64,000 nucleotides of DNA from Tretioscincus oriximinensis (Eukaryota; Chordata; Lepidosauria; Squamata; Gymnophthalmidae): assembly GCA_022410635.1 (NCBI GenBank), contig JAJVDF010000230.1:1352741-1416740 (forward strand). The letters are read 5' to 3'. Below, piece after piece: positions 46,084 to 58,425 of this stretch. A program made the position numbers and the translations under genes. Within the stretch, counting starts at the first letter, position 1. The number at the start of each line of letters is the position of its first letter. The notes beneath the pieces were generated by a model. That model did not search any database. It was not told the DNA's origin and saw only the letters and a program-made list of their open reading frames with translations.

Positions 46084-48080
46084 ATTCTAAAAAAAATTAC
46101 ACTCTTGCCTGAAGACTGCCTGATAGAACTGCTAGTTAATGCAGGGCTCGTGGAGGGACTGTGTGTATGTGTGTGTGCAGTTAACTGACTTACTCAGACC
46201 TTAACATACAAAACACCCACCCGTGTTGTCTAGAGGTTGTGCATTTTTCCAACACTAAATACTGTTTTTGTCAACAATGATGAAACAAACTAAAAGGTAT
46301 TTCTCTTAATATTTTTAGATGAATACTAATTCTGATTTAAGCTTATTGTTTAGAGAATTTACTACAGAATGATCATACACTAATTATATAAATTGAAGTG
46401 TTTGTCTTGAAAATCATATTAATCAGCAAATAAAATTCAACCAGGGATTTACTTCCTTTGCAATATGTAATTCATTGATCCTTATCTGAAATTAATTATA
46501 GCCAAATGAAAAAAATTATTATGTTAGATTAGAGTTATTTCAAAACAAAGAGACAAGAGTTTTATAGCTTAAATGGGCATGGAAAAGAGAAAATGTTCAT
46601 CAGATGCAGCTTATGATAATAGCAGTACTTAGTTAAAATTCCTCTTTTCTACATCCATAAAAGCTGCAAAACACCTTGTCCCAATTTTTTGCAGCAACCT
46701 TATATTATGCTCATCTGTGAAGACACTCTCTCTGAAGCTGACTGGCTCAATTCCTTTGCTATCCTCTGCCAAAAACACCTGTAAATATGTAATTTTCACA
46801 AATTATGAACTCAACTACTTGGATTGACAGTTCAATTTGACCATTAAATTCAAATCTTATGACTCACTTCAGGGTGTGAAACGCACTCCTACAGCTTCCT
46901 TGCTTCCTGGCAGCTCCTAATCATTCAAATGCAATATCTGCTCCCCAGACATCTCCAGTGAAGAAGAATGCTGGCCATATTTTTCAGATGAAGAATAAAC
47001 CTTTTTTTCTTCCTTCCTTTTAACAGGAAATTTAAAAAATATCCTTTATCTCATCCATGTTTCCCCCCAGGGATGTTTTCAGGCATAACAAAGCTGTAGA
47101 AAAACCTTTAAAAGCAAAAAAATAAAAATAAAACGTTTAAGAGTAACAGAAATACTGCAGGTCTCATTTGTTCAGTTATAACAAACTTACGTCTATACCC
47201 AAAAACACTATTTTTTTAAAAAAAACCTGATAATCTTCAATTGTTAGAATGGTGAGTGTGGAATGGCACAAACATTTTAGCAACCTCCTGAACCTTCATA
47301 TTTTTCAGATCATAGGTTATCTGCTTCATTAAAGTATTTAGAGATTCATATGATGTTCTGTTTATTTTCAGAGCCACAATATATTAATCCACAATTAGCT
47401 CAAAGGACACCATTAACCCTCAATCTGATATTGAAATGTTTACTGGGAATACAAGAAAACCTGAACATTCTCTGGAAGGCATTTCTAATGTATGGCTACC
47501 AGATAGGTTTACACCTTTAATGGGTTTGAAAGTTGAAACAGGTACAGAAGGCAGCAGTTAAGACTGGTAACCTGAATGGCAGGCCAAATGCACATCATAT
47601 AGTTCTTAAAAGAGCTACATTGGCTGCCAATTCATTACCAAATGAAGATGTCAACCTTAATTTGTAAGTGCCTAAATGGCTTTGGTTTAAAATATCTAAA
47701 GAAATGTTCTCTTCTCATATTAATCTGCATATTGCCTTTATATCTGCAGGGAAGGTTCTTCCTGATTTTATCACCACTGCAGGGATATGGCTTCGGATAT
47801 GGCTACCTCAGTGATAGCCCCTAGCCTACCCCTGGAGTGCACCAACCTTCTTCACTATATACATTCAGGAGATAAGTTAAAGAAGCATCTATTACAATGG
47901 CCTTTGGTTGATGAATTAACTTTCTGTTCTAATCTTTAGATAGCACCATATTTAGGCATATAGAACTTGTGCAGCTCCACAGAGAGGCAAAATTTTGAGG
48001 GTGGCAAAACATAGCTAGTAGTAAAAAGATAATAACATTATTTATTGCTTTTATCATTATAAAATCCAAATTAGATTATT

Positions 48081-48108
48081 GTTGGCAGTCTGTAACCAGA
48101 CTGCCAAC
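48081..48108. other. Perfect 12-bp hairpin
   Basis: GTTGGCAGTCTG (48081-48092), loop TAAC, CAGACTGCCAAC (48097-48108). It sits at the junction between the old L2 sequence and a CR1 3' end. Confidence 0.85.
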
Positions 48109-48153
48109 AACCCGATGACCCTGGAGGTCCCTTCCAATTTTATGATTCCATGA
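48109..48153 (+). repeat. CR1 LINE, extreme 3' end
   Basis: CCCGATGACCCTGGAGGTCC, CTTCCAATTTTATGATTCCA and TGA match the CR1 terminus at 46030-46078. Confidence 0.8.
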
Positions 48154-50335
48154 AATAGCAATGCTAAAGTTTAGCTGAGAGAAGAGGGGGCATAAAATAA
48201 ATGACTTTGGAGGGGAGATCATACATCCAACATAAGGGCCTGTCTTTAGGTGATATTGTTGTTTTTAGTGCGTTATATTTTGTTTTAGGTTTATAACCCA
48301 CCCTGGTATCTTCAGATATAAAATGGAGGAAAAGTGCAGATAAATAAGTCAGTTGAACTAAAGCAAAATTTTCTATGATTAAGTATACAATCATTTCCAT
48401 GATTAGATTGGTGACCTAATCCATAATATGTTATTGCTACTGGGTCAATTTTGCTGCTGTTGATTTTGGATGACGGGTGAAGAATTTTAATATGTTTCAC
48501 GTACTTGCAAGTTCAGTAAATATTTGATAGTAAAGCAAAACTGTTTTGATTTGGAATACTGTTTATAAATGGCTTCCAAGTGTTGTAGAATGGGTCTTTG
48601 TTCATTATCTTTCCCATATGAATAATTTGTTATTGCTCTAATCAGGAAAATCCACACTGTCTTAAGTCTTGGAAACAGTATAATCAACTTTGAAACCTTA
48701 GTGGCCCTTCAAATTTAGCAATATTCATCACTATGTTTGTGCCTGGCAAATTGAAAAGGTGACTCAAAAGAAACAAATCTGTGACTAGCAACCAAAATGA
48801 AATAATATAACATGTTGAAGAGGTGTTTAGGAGGCATGTAGGCAGCCATAAGCAAGGAAGAAGGAAATGTTAAGAGCAAATGTAGGGTAGGCAGCTTCAG
48901 GAATTGCCACAGGGATGATTACTAATGCCATTTATGATCCTGATTATTCATAGCAAAGAGGGTTAGTCCAAAGCCCTTTGCTGCCTGGAGAAGAGGAGGA
49001 GGACAAGACGAAGAAAGACAAATAATTCCCTTTTAGTTCCATTTACAGAATCCAGCCAAACTAGAAGCTGAATCTGGCTTTCTTGCTATAACAATGGCAG
49101 AGATTTCTACCACAGCTGTGGTTAACTGAATACTTATGCAAAATACAAACAAATTAGTATGTCCACATCTTGCCACTACCTCAGGCCTCAGAGCAATAGT
49201 TCACAGTACGTTTTAATGCAGCTTCAGTCCATTTTCAGAGTGGAAATAACTAAAGTAACTGATAATTTTCTTTCTATGAACCAATGGTGGATTTCTTGAG
49301 TAAGATAATGCCCCTCCCCCCCCAAAAAAGCTCGCCACTTTGCTAATATATTTCCTCATTCTGAAAATGGATGGAAGCTCAGTTAAAACATATTGATGAC
49401 CAGGCCTAGGTAAGAAAAAGGGGAATGTTTTCCTGTACCTGCAGCAGGTATTCATATTAAAAGGGTGAATGGGCATCTTTGGGGATCAATGCTTCTATAC
49501 CTCTATTATTCTATTTAGTTCTGAACAGATAGAGAAACAGTTATTTTCTTTTTGGTAATGTAACTTTCAAGGCCTGTACCCACATTTTTAATCCAAACGG
49601 AAAATGATATTCATTTGCGACAGACTGAAATTTTTACTCGTTAATTCAAATAGCAAACGATTTCTGTTATTGTTGAACTGATGTTCATTTTGCCATTTTG
49701 GAACATCTTCTGAACATTTTCCTGACTGAAGTGGACTAAAAGCAAAAAAGAGTCATATTTAGATTAAATCAGATCTGAGTTAAAACAGATCTGAGTTAAA
49801 ACGGACCTTAGAGGAAAAGGGAAATACGGACACGATTCATCAGAAATCGAAAGAGGTTGTCTTCCATTGTCTAATGAACCACACTCTGTATCTCCCTGTT
49901 AATGCTTGATATTTATGCCATTGTGTAACTTCACAGGAAAGACATTCCAGTATTCTGGAAAAATTAGATGCTGCATCCAATAACAGATCAGAGAGGATAG
50001 GAACTCTACATGAAGGCTGAGAAAGAGAGATGTTGGAGCCTGCAGACAGACTGGGAGAAGGAAATGTGGGGGCAAGAATTCCAAATAGATACTTTTTATG
50101 TTGAGAGAAAAAAATGGAACTCAATCTAAACTCTATCAGACTACTGTCAGAACAGGGTCTCAGTGATTGTGTAAGAGGAGGGGTCTGCAAAAATGTCTTT
50201 TAACTGATTCATTTAAAAATTTCAGCTGCTTGTCATTAACAGAATTATTGGGTTTAAGTGCTTCTGCTTTAAAGCATTGTGTTTGTGCACATCTTTAAAC
50301 AAGGCCTCATTTCTTTCCCTTTGATTAACCCTTTA

Positions 50336-50490
50336 TAGAAGAAGAACTGGGTTTTTGTACCCCGCTTTTCTCACCCAAAGGGACTCAAAGTGGTTTACAA
50401 GGTTATTTTTCACCAGAAAGCTTATGTTCTATCTTCCCTACCATGCTAGTTGCAGTCAGTTTCAATTTCTTGCAATTCTTGCTTTCGAAT
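50336..50490 (-). mobile_element. tRNA-derived SINE, antisense, tail half
   Basis: AGAAGAAGAACTGGGTTTTT, GTACCCCGCTTTTCTCACCC and AAGGGACTCAAAGTGGTTTA, then TTGCAATTCTTGCTTTCGAA, aligned with 27807-27972. The tRNA-like head is missing, so the copy is 5'-truncated. Confidence 0.82.
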
Positions 50491-51929
50491 ACGATTGCCA
50501 AGTGTTTTTAATGCAATCAAATAATGTCACAGAACCTCACTCCAGACAGAAAGTATGATGCCCTCGGGAAGCTCTCAAAGAATCATGCCATTAATGTTAT
50601 TAAGAAAGTAATTCACTGAAAAGCTCTTCAGTGAACAACTAAATCAAAACAGAAATGGGGAGCTGGCAGATATTCCCGTCGATAACAGAAAATTCATGGA
50701 TGCAATCACATGCATTGCATGCAATCCCACTCCTAGAAATTACTTAATTCGAGATGCCATTTCTGGGAATCACACAGAAAGTGACGTCATTCCAGATGGG
50801 CTTTCTGGAACCAGGGACCGGATATGACATCACAATTTTGGGGCAGGGTCAAAGATTTGAAAAATCCAAGGTAAGCATAATGAGCATTCTGCATGCCTCG
50901 GATGAGAAGGAGATTTTCAAAAAAGCATACAGAAAAATTGTATGTCTCTCAGGACTTCATGACCCCTTCTAGAATCTTCTCAACTTCTGACCAGTCAGTA
51001 TTCCATTCTGTAATTTAAACCTGAACACACTGAACTAGTAAACAACCAATGGCTGTTTACTAAATCTAAAAAAAGACTCTATTTCAGGGATATCATCTGT
51101 ATCTTCAGACTATTTTAAAGTAGTTCTAAAGATTGTGCGTTAGGATATATTGAAGATGTATTACAATCTGCATCATGGAACTCTTTCCTCTCTAAACTGA
51201 CCACAAGAAAGTCTTTCTGTTCATAGGGAAAGAATGCTTTACTATTTTCCACATTAGCCAGGAATACAGTAGGAGACATTCCTTCTTTAGCATCTTTTGT
51301 GAAAATCAGTAGCTTTGAAACTGGTTAAAATACAACAGAATTACAACAGATTTACTCATAGGTCTTTAAAAGCCAGAATGCACTTCCCCCAAATATGACC
51401 TGTAATTTTATTGGAGAACTATGACAAGTCAAAAGGGAAATATTAAACCGGTTTGAGCAAGTTAGCAAAAGGTGAAAAATAGTAGTTTCCTGGAGCAGCT
51501 ATTTGAGGCACAAATGTAATAGTTTAGATCTTGTGATAAGGACTGACCCTTCTGTATAGTAGAGGAACATGTTCTCCAGAACTTTTAACCATGTTTCTTC
51601 TCTGGTCCTGATATTCCTGTGTTCACATTTCAGAGCCTAGAAAAAACAGGAATACTGTTGTAAGAAGAAAAAGCGGGGTAGCAGATTTTTTTTCAATTGT
51701 GTGCAGAAAGTAACATCAACAAATGTTGGTAAAAGATAAAATTATGCTTATGTAGTTGAATTACAGGGTTTTCTAACTTGGTACAGCTAATGCAATACTA
51801 CAATGATGATCTGATAACATACATATTAGTACCTGATGTCTATTGTCAGTCCTGAGCCTACCAGGATAATTTTGAAAATGGCTAGAATAGTTGTCACATG
51901 CCAACTATAATATTGTAATTAGGCTGACC

Positions 51930-52030
51930 AGATGACCCTTTCTTTTTTTTTTGGGAGGGGGGAAACCCAATTTTGTGGTGTATATCCCACCCTCCCAGGG
52001 AGTGCGCCATATCCCCATTATTTGCTGAGG

Positions 52031-52067
<37 letters not shown>

Positions 52068-52071
52068 NTTN

Positions 52072-52112
<41 letters not shown>

Positions 52113-52445
52113 TGATTTTTGGATTCACTGCACCACCACTAAGGGGCTCTGATGTCTGGGGCCAGCTCCTGAAGGCACCCTCCCCCCACTAAAAAAACCA
52201 CAATTCTCACACACTTCAAAAATTTCTCACACACTTCAAAAAATTGTTTTTGATTTTTTTAAAAAAAATCACTGCACCACCATTAGGGGGCTCTGACAAC
52301 CAGGGCCAGCTCATGAAGGCACCCTCCCCTCAGTAATTTTTTTAAAAAATGCAAACTTCTGATGCACTCCAAAAATTCTCACACAGTTTAAAAATTCTCA
52401 CACACTTAAAAAAATTCTCACATGCTTCACAGATTTCTCGGGTAA
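51930..52445. repeat. Nested tandem repeat region with TTA/TTG microsatellite
   Basis: (TTA)n at 52034-52071 passes through two Ns into (TTG)n to about 52108. Two roughly 140-bp segments follow, each beginning CACTGCACCACCA and containing GGGGCTCTGA...GGCCAGCTC[C/A]TGAAGGCACCCTCCCC (about 52125 and 52269). Each is followed by short AAATTCTCACACACTTCAAA repeats, about seven in total by 52440. The same CTCACACACTTCA motif recurs at 55354-55367. Internal structure is like a minisatellite; the class is unknown. Confidence 0.7.
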
Positions 52446-52741
52446 GAATTTTGGAAGGGAATGCATGTTGGTGGGTAATTTACATATTTATGAATATGCA
52501 AATTAGCATAAATATTAATTGCCCTGGTTTGGGCCTCAGAAAATCTGGTAAGTGTATTTAAGGGAAGTTGTGTGGTTAGGACTGTGGATGAGGTTAGCAG
52601 GACAATTAATTCCTCATTGCACTGCTGTCTTAAAATAAACTTGGCATCAGGCTTTTCTGGAAATTACTAGAACTGTAACATTGACCAACACTGAAAAATC
52701 ACACAGGGTATTTTTTCTTTTTCCCCTTTCATAGATAAGAG

Positions 52742-52849
52742 AAGCTTTTTTTTTGCCCGAATGCTTACATTCTCTCTTCCCCATCACGTTGTTTCTAGAA
52801 TGGAATATCTAATTATAGTGTAATAAATAACTGATGTGTAGATGCAGTC
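52742..52849. repeat. SINE body fragment fused to inverted-repeat element end
   Basis: 52742-52794 (TTTTTTTTGCCCGAATGCTT, ACATTCTCTCTTCCCCATCA) matches the antisense SINE body at 8985-9035. 52795-52849 (AGAATGGAATATCTAATTATAGTGTAATAAATAACTGATGTGTAGATGCAGTC) matches the right arm of the element at 33755-33804. Confidence 0.6.
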
Positions 52850-52890
52850 TCTCTCTCTCTCACACACACACACACAAACACACACACACA
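52848..52890. repeat. (TC)n(CA)n microsatellite
   Basis: TCTCTCTCTCTC passes into CACACACACACACACA with one AA interruption. It arises at the TGCAGTCTC end of the preceding element. Confidence 0.9.
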
Positions 52891-54724
52891 TTTATATTTA
52901 TATATATGTACTGGGGCTAAACAGATTGGAGTCTTGCCAGACCTGCTTGCACACTTGCTCTCTGTACACAATTTCAATCAGGCTTCAAATTGTTTTTTGG
53001 GCTCATCTCATCATTTCCATCTGTGAGCTCCTTTCATCAGTGCCCTCATGAAAACGAGGGGTCTGTTCTTTTTCCTATCTCTTTCTCCTTATTCTGCAGT
53101 CACTCATTGTGGTATAGCTAGTGGTCAATGAATGGAACATACCCTCACACCTTTGGTATGCTTCTCCAATTTCCTCCCCTCTTGTTGGCTCCACAAGGAA
53201 CAATGGGCACGGAGTCATTCAATTTTCTCTCCTGTTTTTATCTGTTTTACGCAAAAGCAGAACAGTGAAATCCACATGATGTCAATGCATTGCAACATCA
53301 CTTTTGTGAAAAACTTGTCCCTAGCAGCTGAAGGGAAGCCGTTTTTAATATCAGTAATTTTACGCAAAAAAAGAAATGGGGTGAATGCATAGCTGGGGAG
53401 AATAGGGTAGATATGGATAGCAATGGGAGGGGGCAGCAGATAAGAGAAGGAGCTGCTATTAATGTGAAAAGTCCATACAGTCGCTGATAAGGAAAAGGTC
53501 AAAATGAAAGTGTTTAGTTTGTGTAAAGCCTGAGAACATACTGAAGAAGATTTAAAATCAGATGTGTGTCTAGAAGTTATGTCTATTCTCTTGTTTTTAT
53601 GTGGACTAGTTAATTTCCAAACCACTGCTTCGTGGAAAGTTCAGAGCAAATTTCTTTACTATGCCACCTTTATATTATGCAAACTGTAAGGTGAACCCAT
53701 TAAGAATTCTGAAATAACTGTGTGGAAACTGTAAAATACCTCCTCCAATCAAAAATACTTCTGTTTTTGAAAAGGCCAACATTCCTATAGTTACACAAGT
53801 ATGAGTAAAGAATGTAGAGAAACAAATGTACACCATGTATTGTACATATTGCAAGAGAAGTCCCCTCAGCAGAATGACTAAGAGTGTATTAGGGAACATA
53901 ATTTGAATTTTTTAAAAAATATTTTGCAATAAGCTATATTCCTGATCTACACAAATCAGAAAAGGTTTTCTACATTCTGAACTGATAGTAAATAGCCTGG
54001 CTGAAGATAATGTTAGAATTATGACATAATTCTGTTTCCTAAAATGGAAAGTAATATTTCATGGTTGAAAATTCAAGTTCTTTCTGAACTAGAGTTTTAG
54101 AATCATAAAGGTTTGGGAAGACTTCTGAAGGCTAAAGCATGTTTTTACTAGGTTTTCACTCAAAATGAGGACATATTAGCCAGCCCTGATAACCATAATC
54201 TTTTACATAGGAAATGGCCTCAAAAATATTCTTTGTAAAATTCATATGTAGCTGATTCGACCTGAAGAAAATGAAAATCTAAGAGTGCATTTTGAAGTCA
54301 TACAATAGGAGAACCCCTATGCGGAATAAGGAGCTTTGAGAATGCTTTTTTCCAAGAATAGTGATTCTGGTAGAAAATCATTTGCTTATTGATTCCATTG
54401 GCTGCATTATAGAACCCCCTATTCTTAATTGTTTTTACTTATTTCAAATTTATTTTATGTGGTTTAATTTGTTTTACTGTGTTATTGGAGCTAAGGGAAA
54501 TAATCTATTGTTGGTACTTGTTTTATGTTGTGATTTATTTCAAGACTAACCAGTATACAAATATATTAACAAACAAATAATAATAAATACAGCATTAAAG
54601 TGATATTATCTTTTCAATCTCTGTTTTTGTATCTTTCTCAGGGCTTCCTGGAGACAAATAATGCCTTGTAATGTCCAGTAAAACAGAACTCTTATTGACA
54701 TTAGCTAAAAATTGGCACTTGGCA

Positions 54725-55000
54725 TTAGTGGAAATAAGATGAAACCTAAATTAATAGAAAATCAGATAATTAAAAAGCTTAAAAATGCTAGATCACTGGG
54801 TTCCAAGTACCTGTAGATTTCTATAAGACATTAATCACCCAACTAACCAGTGTGTATTGAGGGGAAAACATATTCTGAATTTTGGAAAATTGATAGTATT
54901 GTCTTTTGTTTAAAATTTGGTAGATGGCAAAACATAACAGCCCATTTCTCTTACCAATCAAAACTACATATCCATTTTAGTAAAATACATGTATCTCTCA
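54725..55000 (+). pseudogene. L1-clade ORF2 remnant (weak)
   Basis: ENQIIKKLKNARSLGSKYL followed in another frame by VDFYK recalls the L1-clade motif IKKLKxxKSPGPDGxxVEFYK. Downstream FWKIDSIVF and ITAHFSYQ recall the ESWKxAxIVxIxKK and RPISLxN blocks in order. The order of three motifs supports the call, but stops and frameshifts are many. Confidence 0.45.
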
Positions 55001-56456
55001 TTTAAGTGCACTTGGTATCATGAACTCAGTGCCAGAACTCTTTGAGCACTTTTTTACCACTCCTACCCTTATTGAACACCGTATAGTTAAAGAAACTCTT
55101 CCTTTGGAAGGAGAAAGGAAGATATTGGATTGGAGTGCCCCAATTCATTTCAGCGGTGGTGGCAGTCTTGGGAGCTGTACAGGAATCTTATACAGGTTTC
55201 CAAGAAAACATTCCTGCTCCATTATCCAAGATCTCATAGAGGGGACTACGAGAATTTTTCCCCTCCTGGGCACAGCTATTTTATGGAAAGTGACATCATC
55301 ATTTTGATGTCACTTCCGGTATTTGCTTCCGGAAGAGACATCATAGAAATTTCTCACACACTTCACACACAAGATAATCTAGAGCTGCTCGATATTTTTG
55401 AGCTCCCTGCTCAATATTTAGCTTCCAGGTGCTCCCATTATAGTGGTTGGGGGTGGGTGGGTAGTGAGAAGATTTGAACTAGGGGAATCACACGGGAAGG
55501 GATCGTTGAATCTACAGGACCCACTGCCCAGTGCACAGGAGTTAGCCTTTAACTCTCACTGAATTTTGCCTATTCGTGCTTCATAACTGAATGTTGATTG
55601 ACTAATAAAAATATGAATTCTCCCTCTTTTGCATTTTTTTCCACCCAACTGCTATATTGCTCAGCTTCAAGTTTACAAATTAATGCTACACTGTTAGATC
55701 CCTACACTAATGGATTTAAAAATCTGGGATGCGTCCAGATGACCTTTTGTAGGTGCATCATGATGTCTTTTTCCCACATGTGTTGTCATCCATAGCACTC
55801 TGGCAATGCTCAAACAGCCCACAGTAGCACTTTTCCCTCATAGCTCTTTCAAGAACCTTGAAAGTGTTACTTTCTCTGTGGCATTACCATACCATAATGA
55901 CAGTCTTATATACAATGGGGCTAAAGCAGTCTGATTGCAGTTAATAAAGTATACAAGATACACAAATGGCTCTCCTGGTGGGAAATCAAAAATGGCCAAA
56001 TCACCACCCCAGGCAGATGATGCATGATGAATCATATTTCAAACAAAATACTCATTTCACAAACACGTATATGTACAAAGCAGGTTGGTCACTATCCCAG
56101 GATATTAATACAACCTTGAAGGCTGTATTAACAGGGTGGCAAAACCTCATGAAAACAAATAAATAATGAAAATGACTTGGATCCATCAACACAGGTCCAT
56201 TGGAGGGAATAATTACATCCTCCCAGCAAGATAAAACCCTTGAATGAGAGCTCTAGCACAATGACAGCTTTGGCTGGACTTCCTCTTCCTCCTTCTCCTT
56301 CTTGAGTACTACAAAACCCTGTTGCTAGAGTTATTTCTTCTCTTGATACATGTAAAATGTTACTGAAGTAAATTAAAAGAAGCTGCCAACCTGGGAGAAG
56401 AAGAAGGNTGTTTCTATGGTGGCTTTAAGTAAGAGAGTTAAAAAAACATTAACATA

Positions 56457-56545
56457 GGCTGCGTGCACACAATGACTTAAAAACCACTATAAAGTTATAT
56501 TCCAGAATATACCAATCGCGTGTCTGTGCTCACCAAACCTGTACA
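56457..56545. repeat. Second copy of the fold-back element's outer segment
   Basis: CTGCGTGCACACAATGAC, TATAAAGTTATATTCCAGAATATACCAATCGCGTGTCTGTGCTCAC aligns with 35795-35862 (GTGCACGTGACG ... TATATTCCGGAATATAACAATGGTGTGTCTGTGCACAC). A related ATTTGTGCTCACGCATACG occurs near 56675-56693 and may mark the other end. Confidence 0.55.
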
Positions 56546-58339
56546 TTCCATGATCAATGCCCCAGTTCTGTAATATCGCTCACTGATCTCAGGGCAGTGC
56601 AGTCTGAGCATCTTTTTCAACAGCCACTAGAAATTACTGCTGCGTTCTCACTTGTTTTAACCTCTCATGCCTAATTTGTGCTCACGCATACGCTCGGGAG
56701 AGGACAGAGGTTGGCTGCGAGAGGACAGATGTTCTCCGGAACGATGCCTGACTATCCCAGCAATAGTTTATTCTGGGGAAAAAGGCATTTATTGCAGGAC
56801 AACTGCTGAAAAATGCTTAACCCGTATGCTGGACTCGTCCTCATCACTCTCCAATCAAAGTAGAAATATGCTGTGTGCCTTAGTTTAAAACTGAGCCAAC
56901 TTGAGCTGGGAGAAATTTTCTTACTTCAGTTCATCGCTTTAGCAGATTTATATCTTAAGGACTCAAGATTACTTGTCTGGAAGGCCATTTCTTTTATTAC
57001 TTTCTGTTGATTCCCTTAAATTTCAACAGGTCAAACTAAACCTGAACTCTTTTATTATCATGGTGTCTGTAAAGACAAATCTCTACAAACTTCATTAAAC
57101 GGAATTGAATACCAACTTCTTATGCACTTAGCAGCAGCAGCATGTATTGACATAAACAGAGGAAGCTTTTTGTAGAACAGAGTTATAAATATGATCATTT
57201 GCTAATGTGTTCAAGCCCAAACCAGCAACTCAGTGAGCGCATCTAATTATGGAAGTTAAAGATGAAGTGTGGGCAAAATATGGGAGCATGAAGACAGGCA
57301 TTATAATTAAACACCATACCTCATACTATGGAAATACATTTCACTATCTTTAGCCAGTCTCAAACTTCTTGCTGCGTTTTCTTTATCTTAAATCCAGAAA
57401 GTTCTTGAGCTTTTATTGTTTTTAACTGAAGTAGCCTTGGTCTGCACTTTGTTTTGCTTTAAACGTCAAACTTCTGGAATAGGAGCTCAATTGATGGACA
57501 TGGATAATATCATAAGAAGGAAACAAAAATATTCTTCTGACTATGATTTTTCCTTTTTCAAGTACTTTGTTGTCCATGTAGGTGTAAATAATGTCATCCA
57601 TGAAGGTTGGCTCAATGGAATATTTCTTTAAAGAAATGTCTACAATTTATACTCTGGAGGAGGAAGCAGATGGACAAGTAGCTTCTAGCTTGGGAAGAGA
57701 TTTTGTAGATTTTGGCTCTGTGTTTTGATTAGGAAGTTTCACTTACATCTGCTTAGCATAATATGATTTGCTGTCAAAATTCATTTTGGCAAGATACAGG
57801 TCTAAAATTGTTTCTTGTGCCAAGGGGAAGAATGGTTTAACAGATAATGTTAAGCATATCCTGTGCTTCAAAAGACCTTCTTCACTTGCTGGTAATCCAG
57901 TATGCTGTGAAGCCTAGACCCCTTCTCGGCTTCTCTCATCTATTTTCTGATACAATATAGAGAGAAGCCATGTCCCTTTCCATATACTATCCCAAGTTAG
58001 AGGTAGTAATAGATTTGTTTAATAATGCCTACTGCTATCTTACTCAGGAGTAAAATAGTCTAAGAGGATGCACACTTTTGTGAGCCACTTTAGCAAGGAG
58101 AATCATTTCAGTGGTGCAGCAATTTGTTGTGGCAAAATGGGTCTCCCAAGGAGACATCGAGATCAGAAATTTTCAGTGGCAGCTGGCCCCCGGGGTTCGT
58201 GGGGTTCGGCGAACAGAGATTAAAATCGATGATAAAATCTCCTTTCATAGAGAAGCTGCCAACAAATCAAAAAGCTCCGGGCAGCTTTTTTAATTGACAA
58301 AAGGGGTCGCCGATCCCAGAACCAATGGGAGGGCTGCCT

Positions 58340-58425
58340 AGGATGGGCTACAGTCTCTCTCTCAGTCTCCGTAGAGGTGCCATTTTGTATTGACATTCAA
58401 CTTGCAGACTGAGAGAGAGTGCTTG
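58340..58425. repeat. Short inverted repeat of CT/GA-rich arms
   Basis: CTCTCTCTCAGTCT (about 58353-58366) and AGACTGAGAGAGAG (about 58407-58420) are complementary across about 40 nt. Possibly chance in a CT-rich context. Confidence 0.5.

Larger units (their letters stand above)
47530..48350 (+). pseudogene. L2-type LINE fragment, old, interrupted
   Basis: VQKAAVKTGNLNGRPNAHHI followed by ELHWLPI-like and LICKCLNGFGLKYLKKC match the L2 ORF2 C-terminal segment at 29890-30060. MAPSPTPGVHQ-like and KKHLLQWPLV sequence continues to about 47940. The terminal TATAACCCACCCTGGTATCT...AAATAAGT lies at 48280-48350. Between 48070 and 48155 a hairpin and a CR1 3' end are inserted. Many frameshifts. Confidence 0.7.

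Noticed and set aside
52195..52440. CRISPR-like spaced repeats (CTCACACACTTCA)
   Set aside because: Spacing is irregular and short, units are degenerate, and the genome is vertebrate; this is a minisatellite-like repeat.
53215..53625. 136-codon minus-strand ORF
   Set aside because: No motif or family resemblance; a chance opening in a moderately AT-rich stretch.
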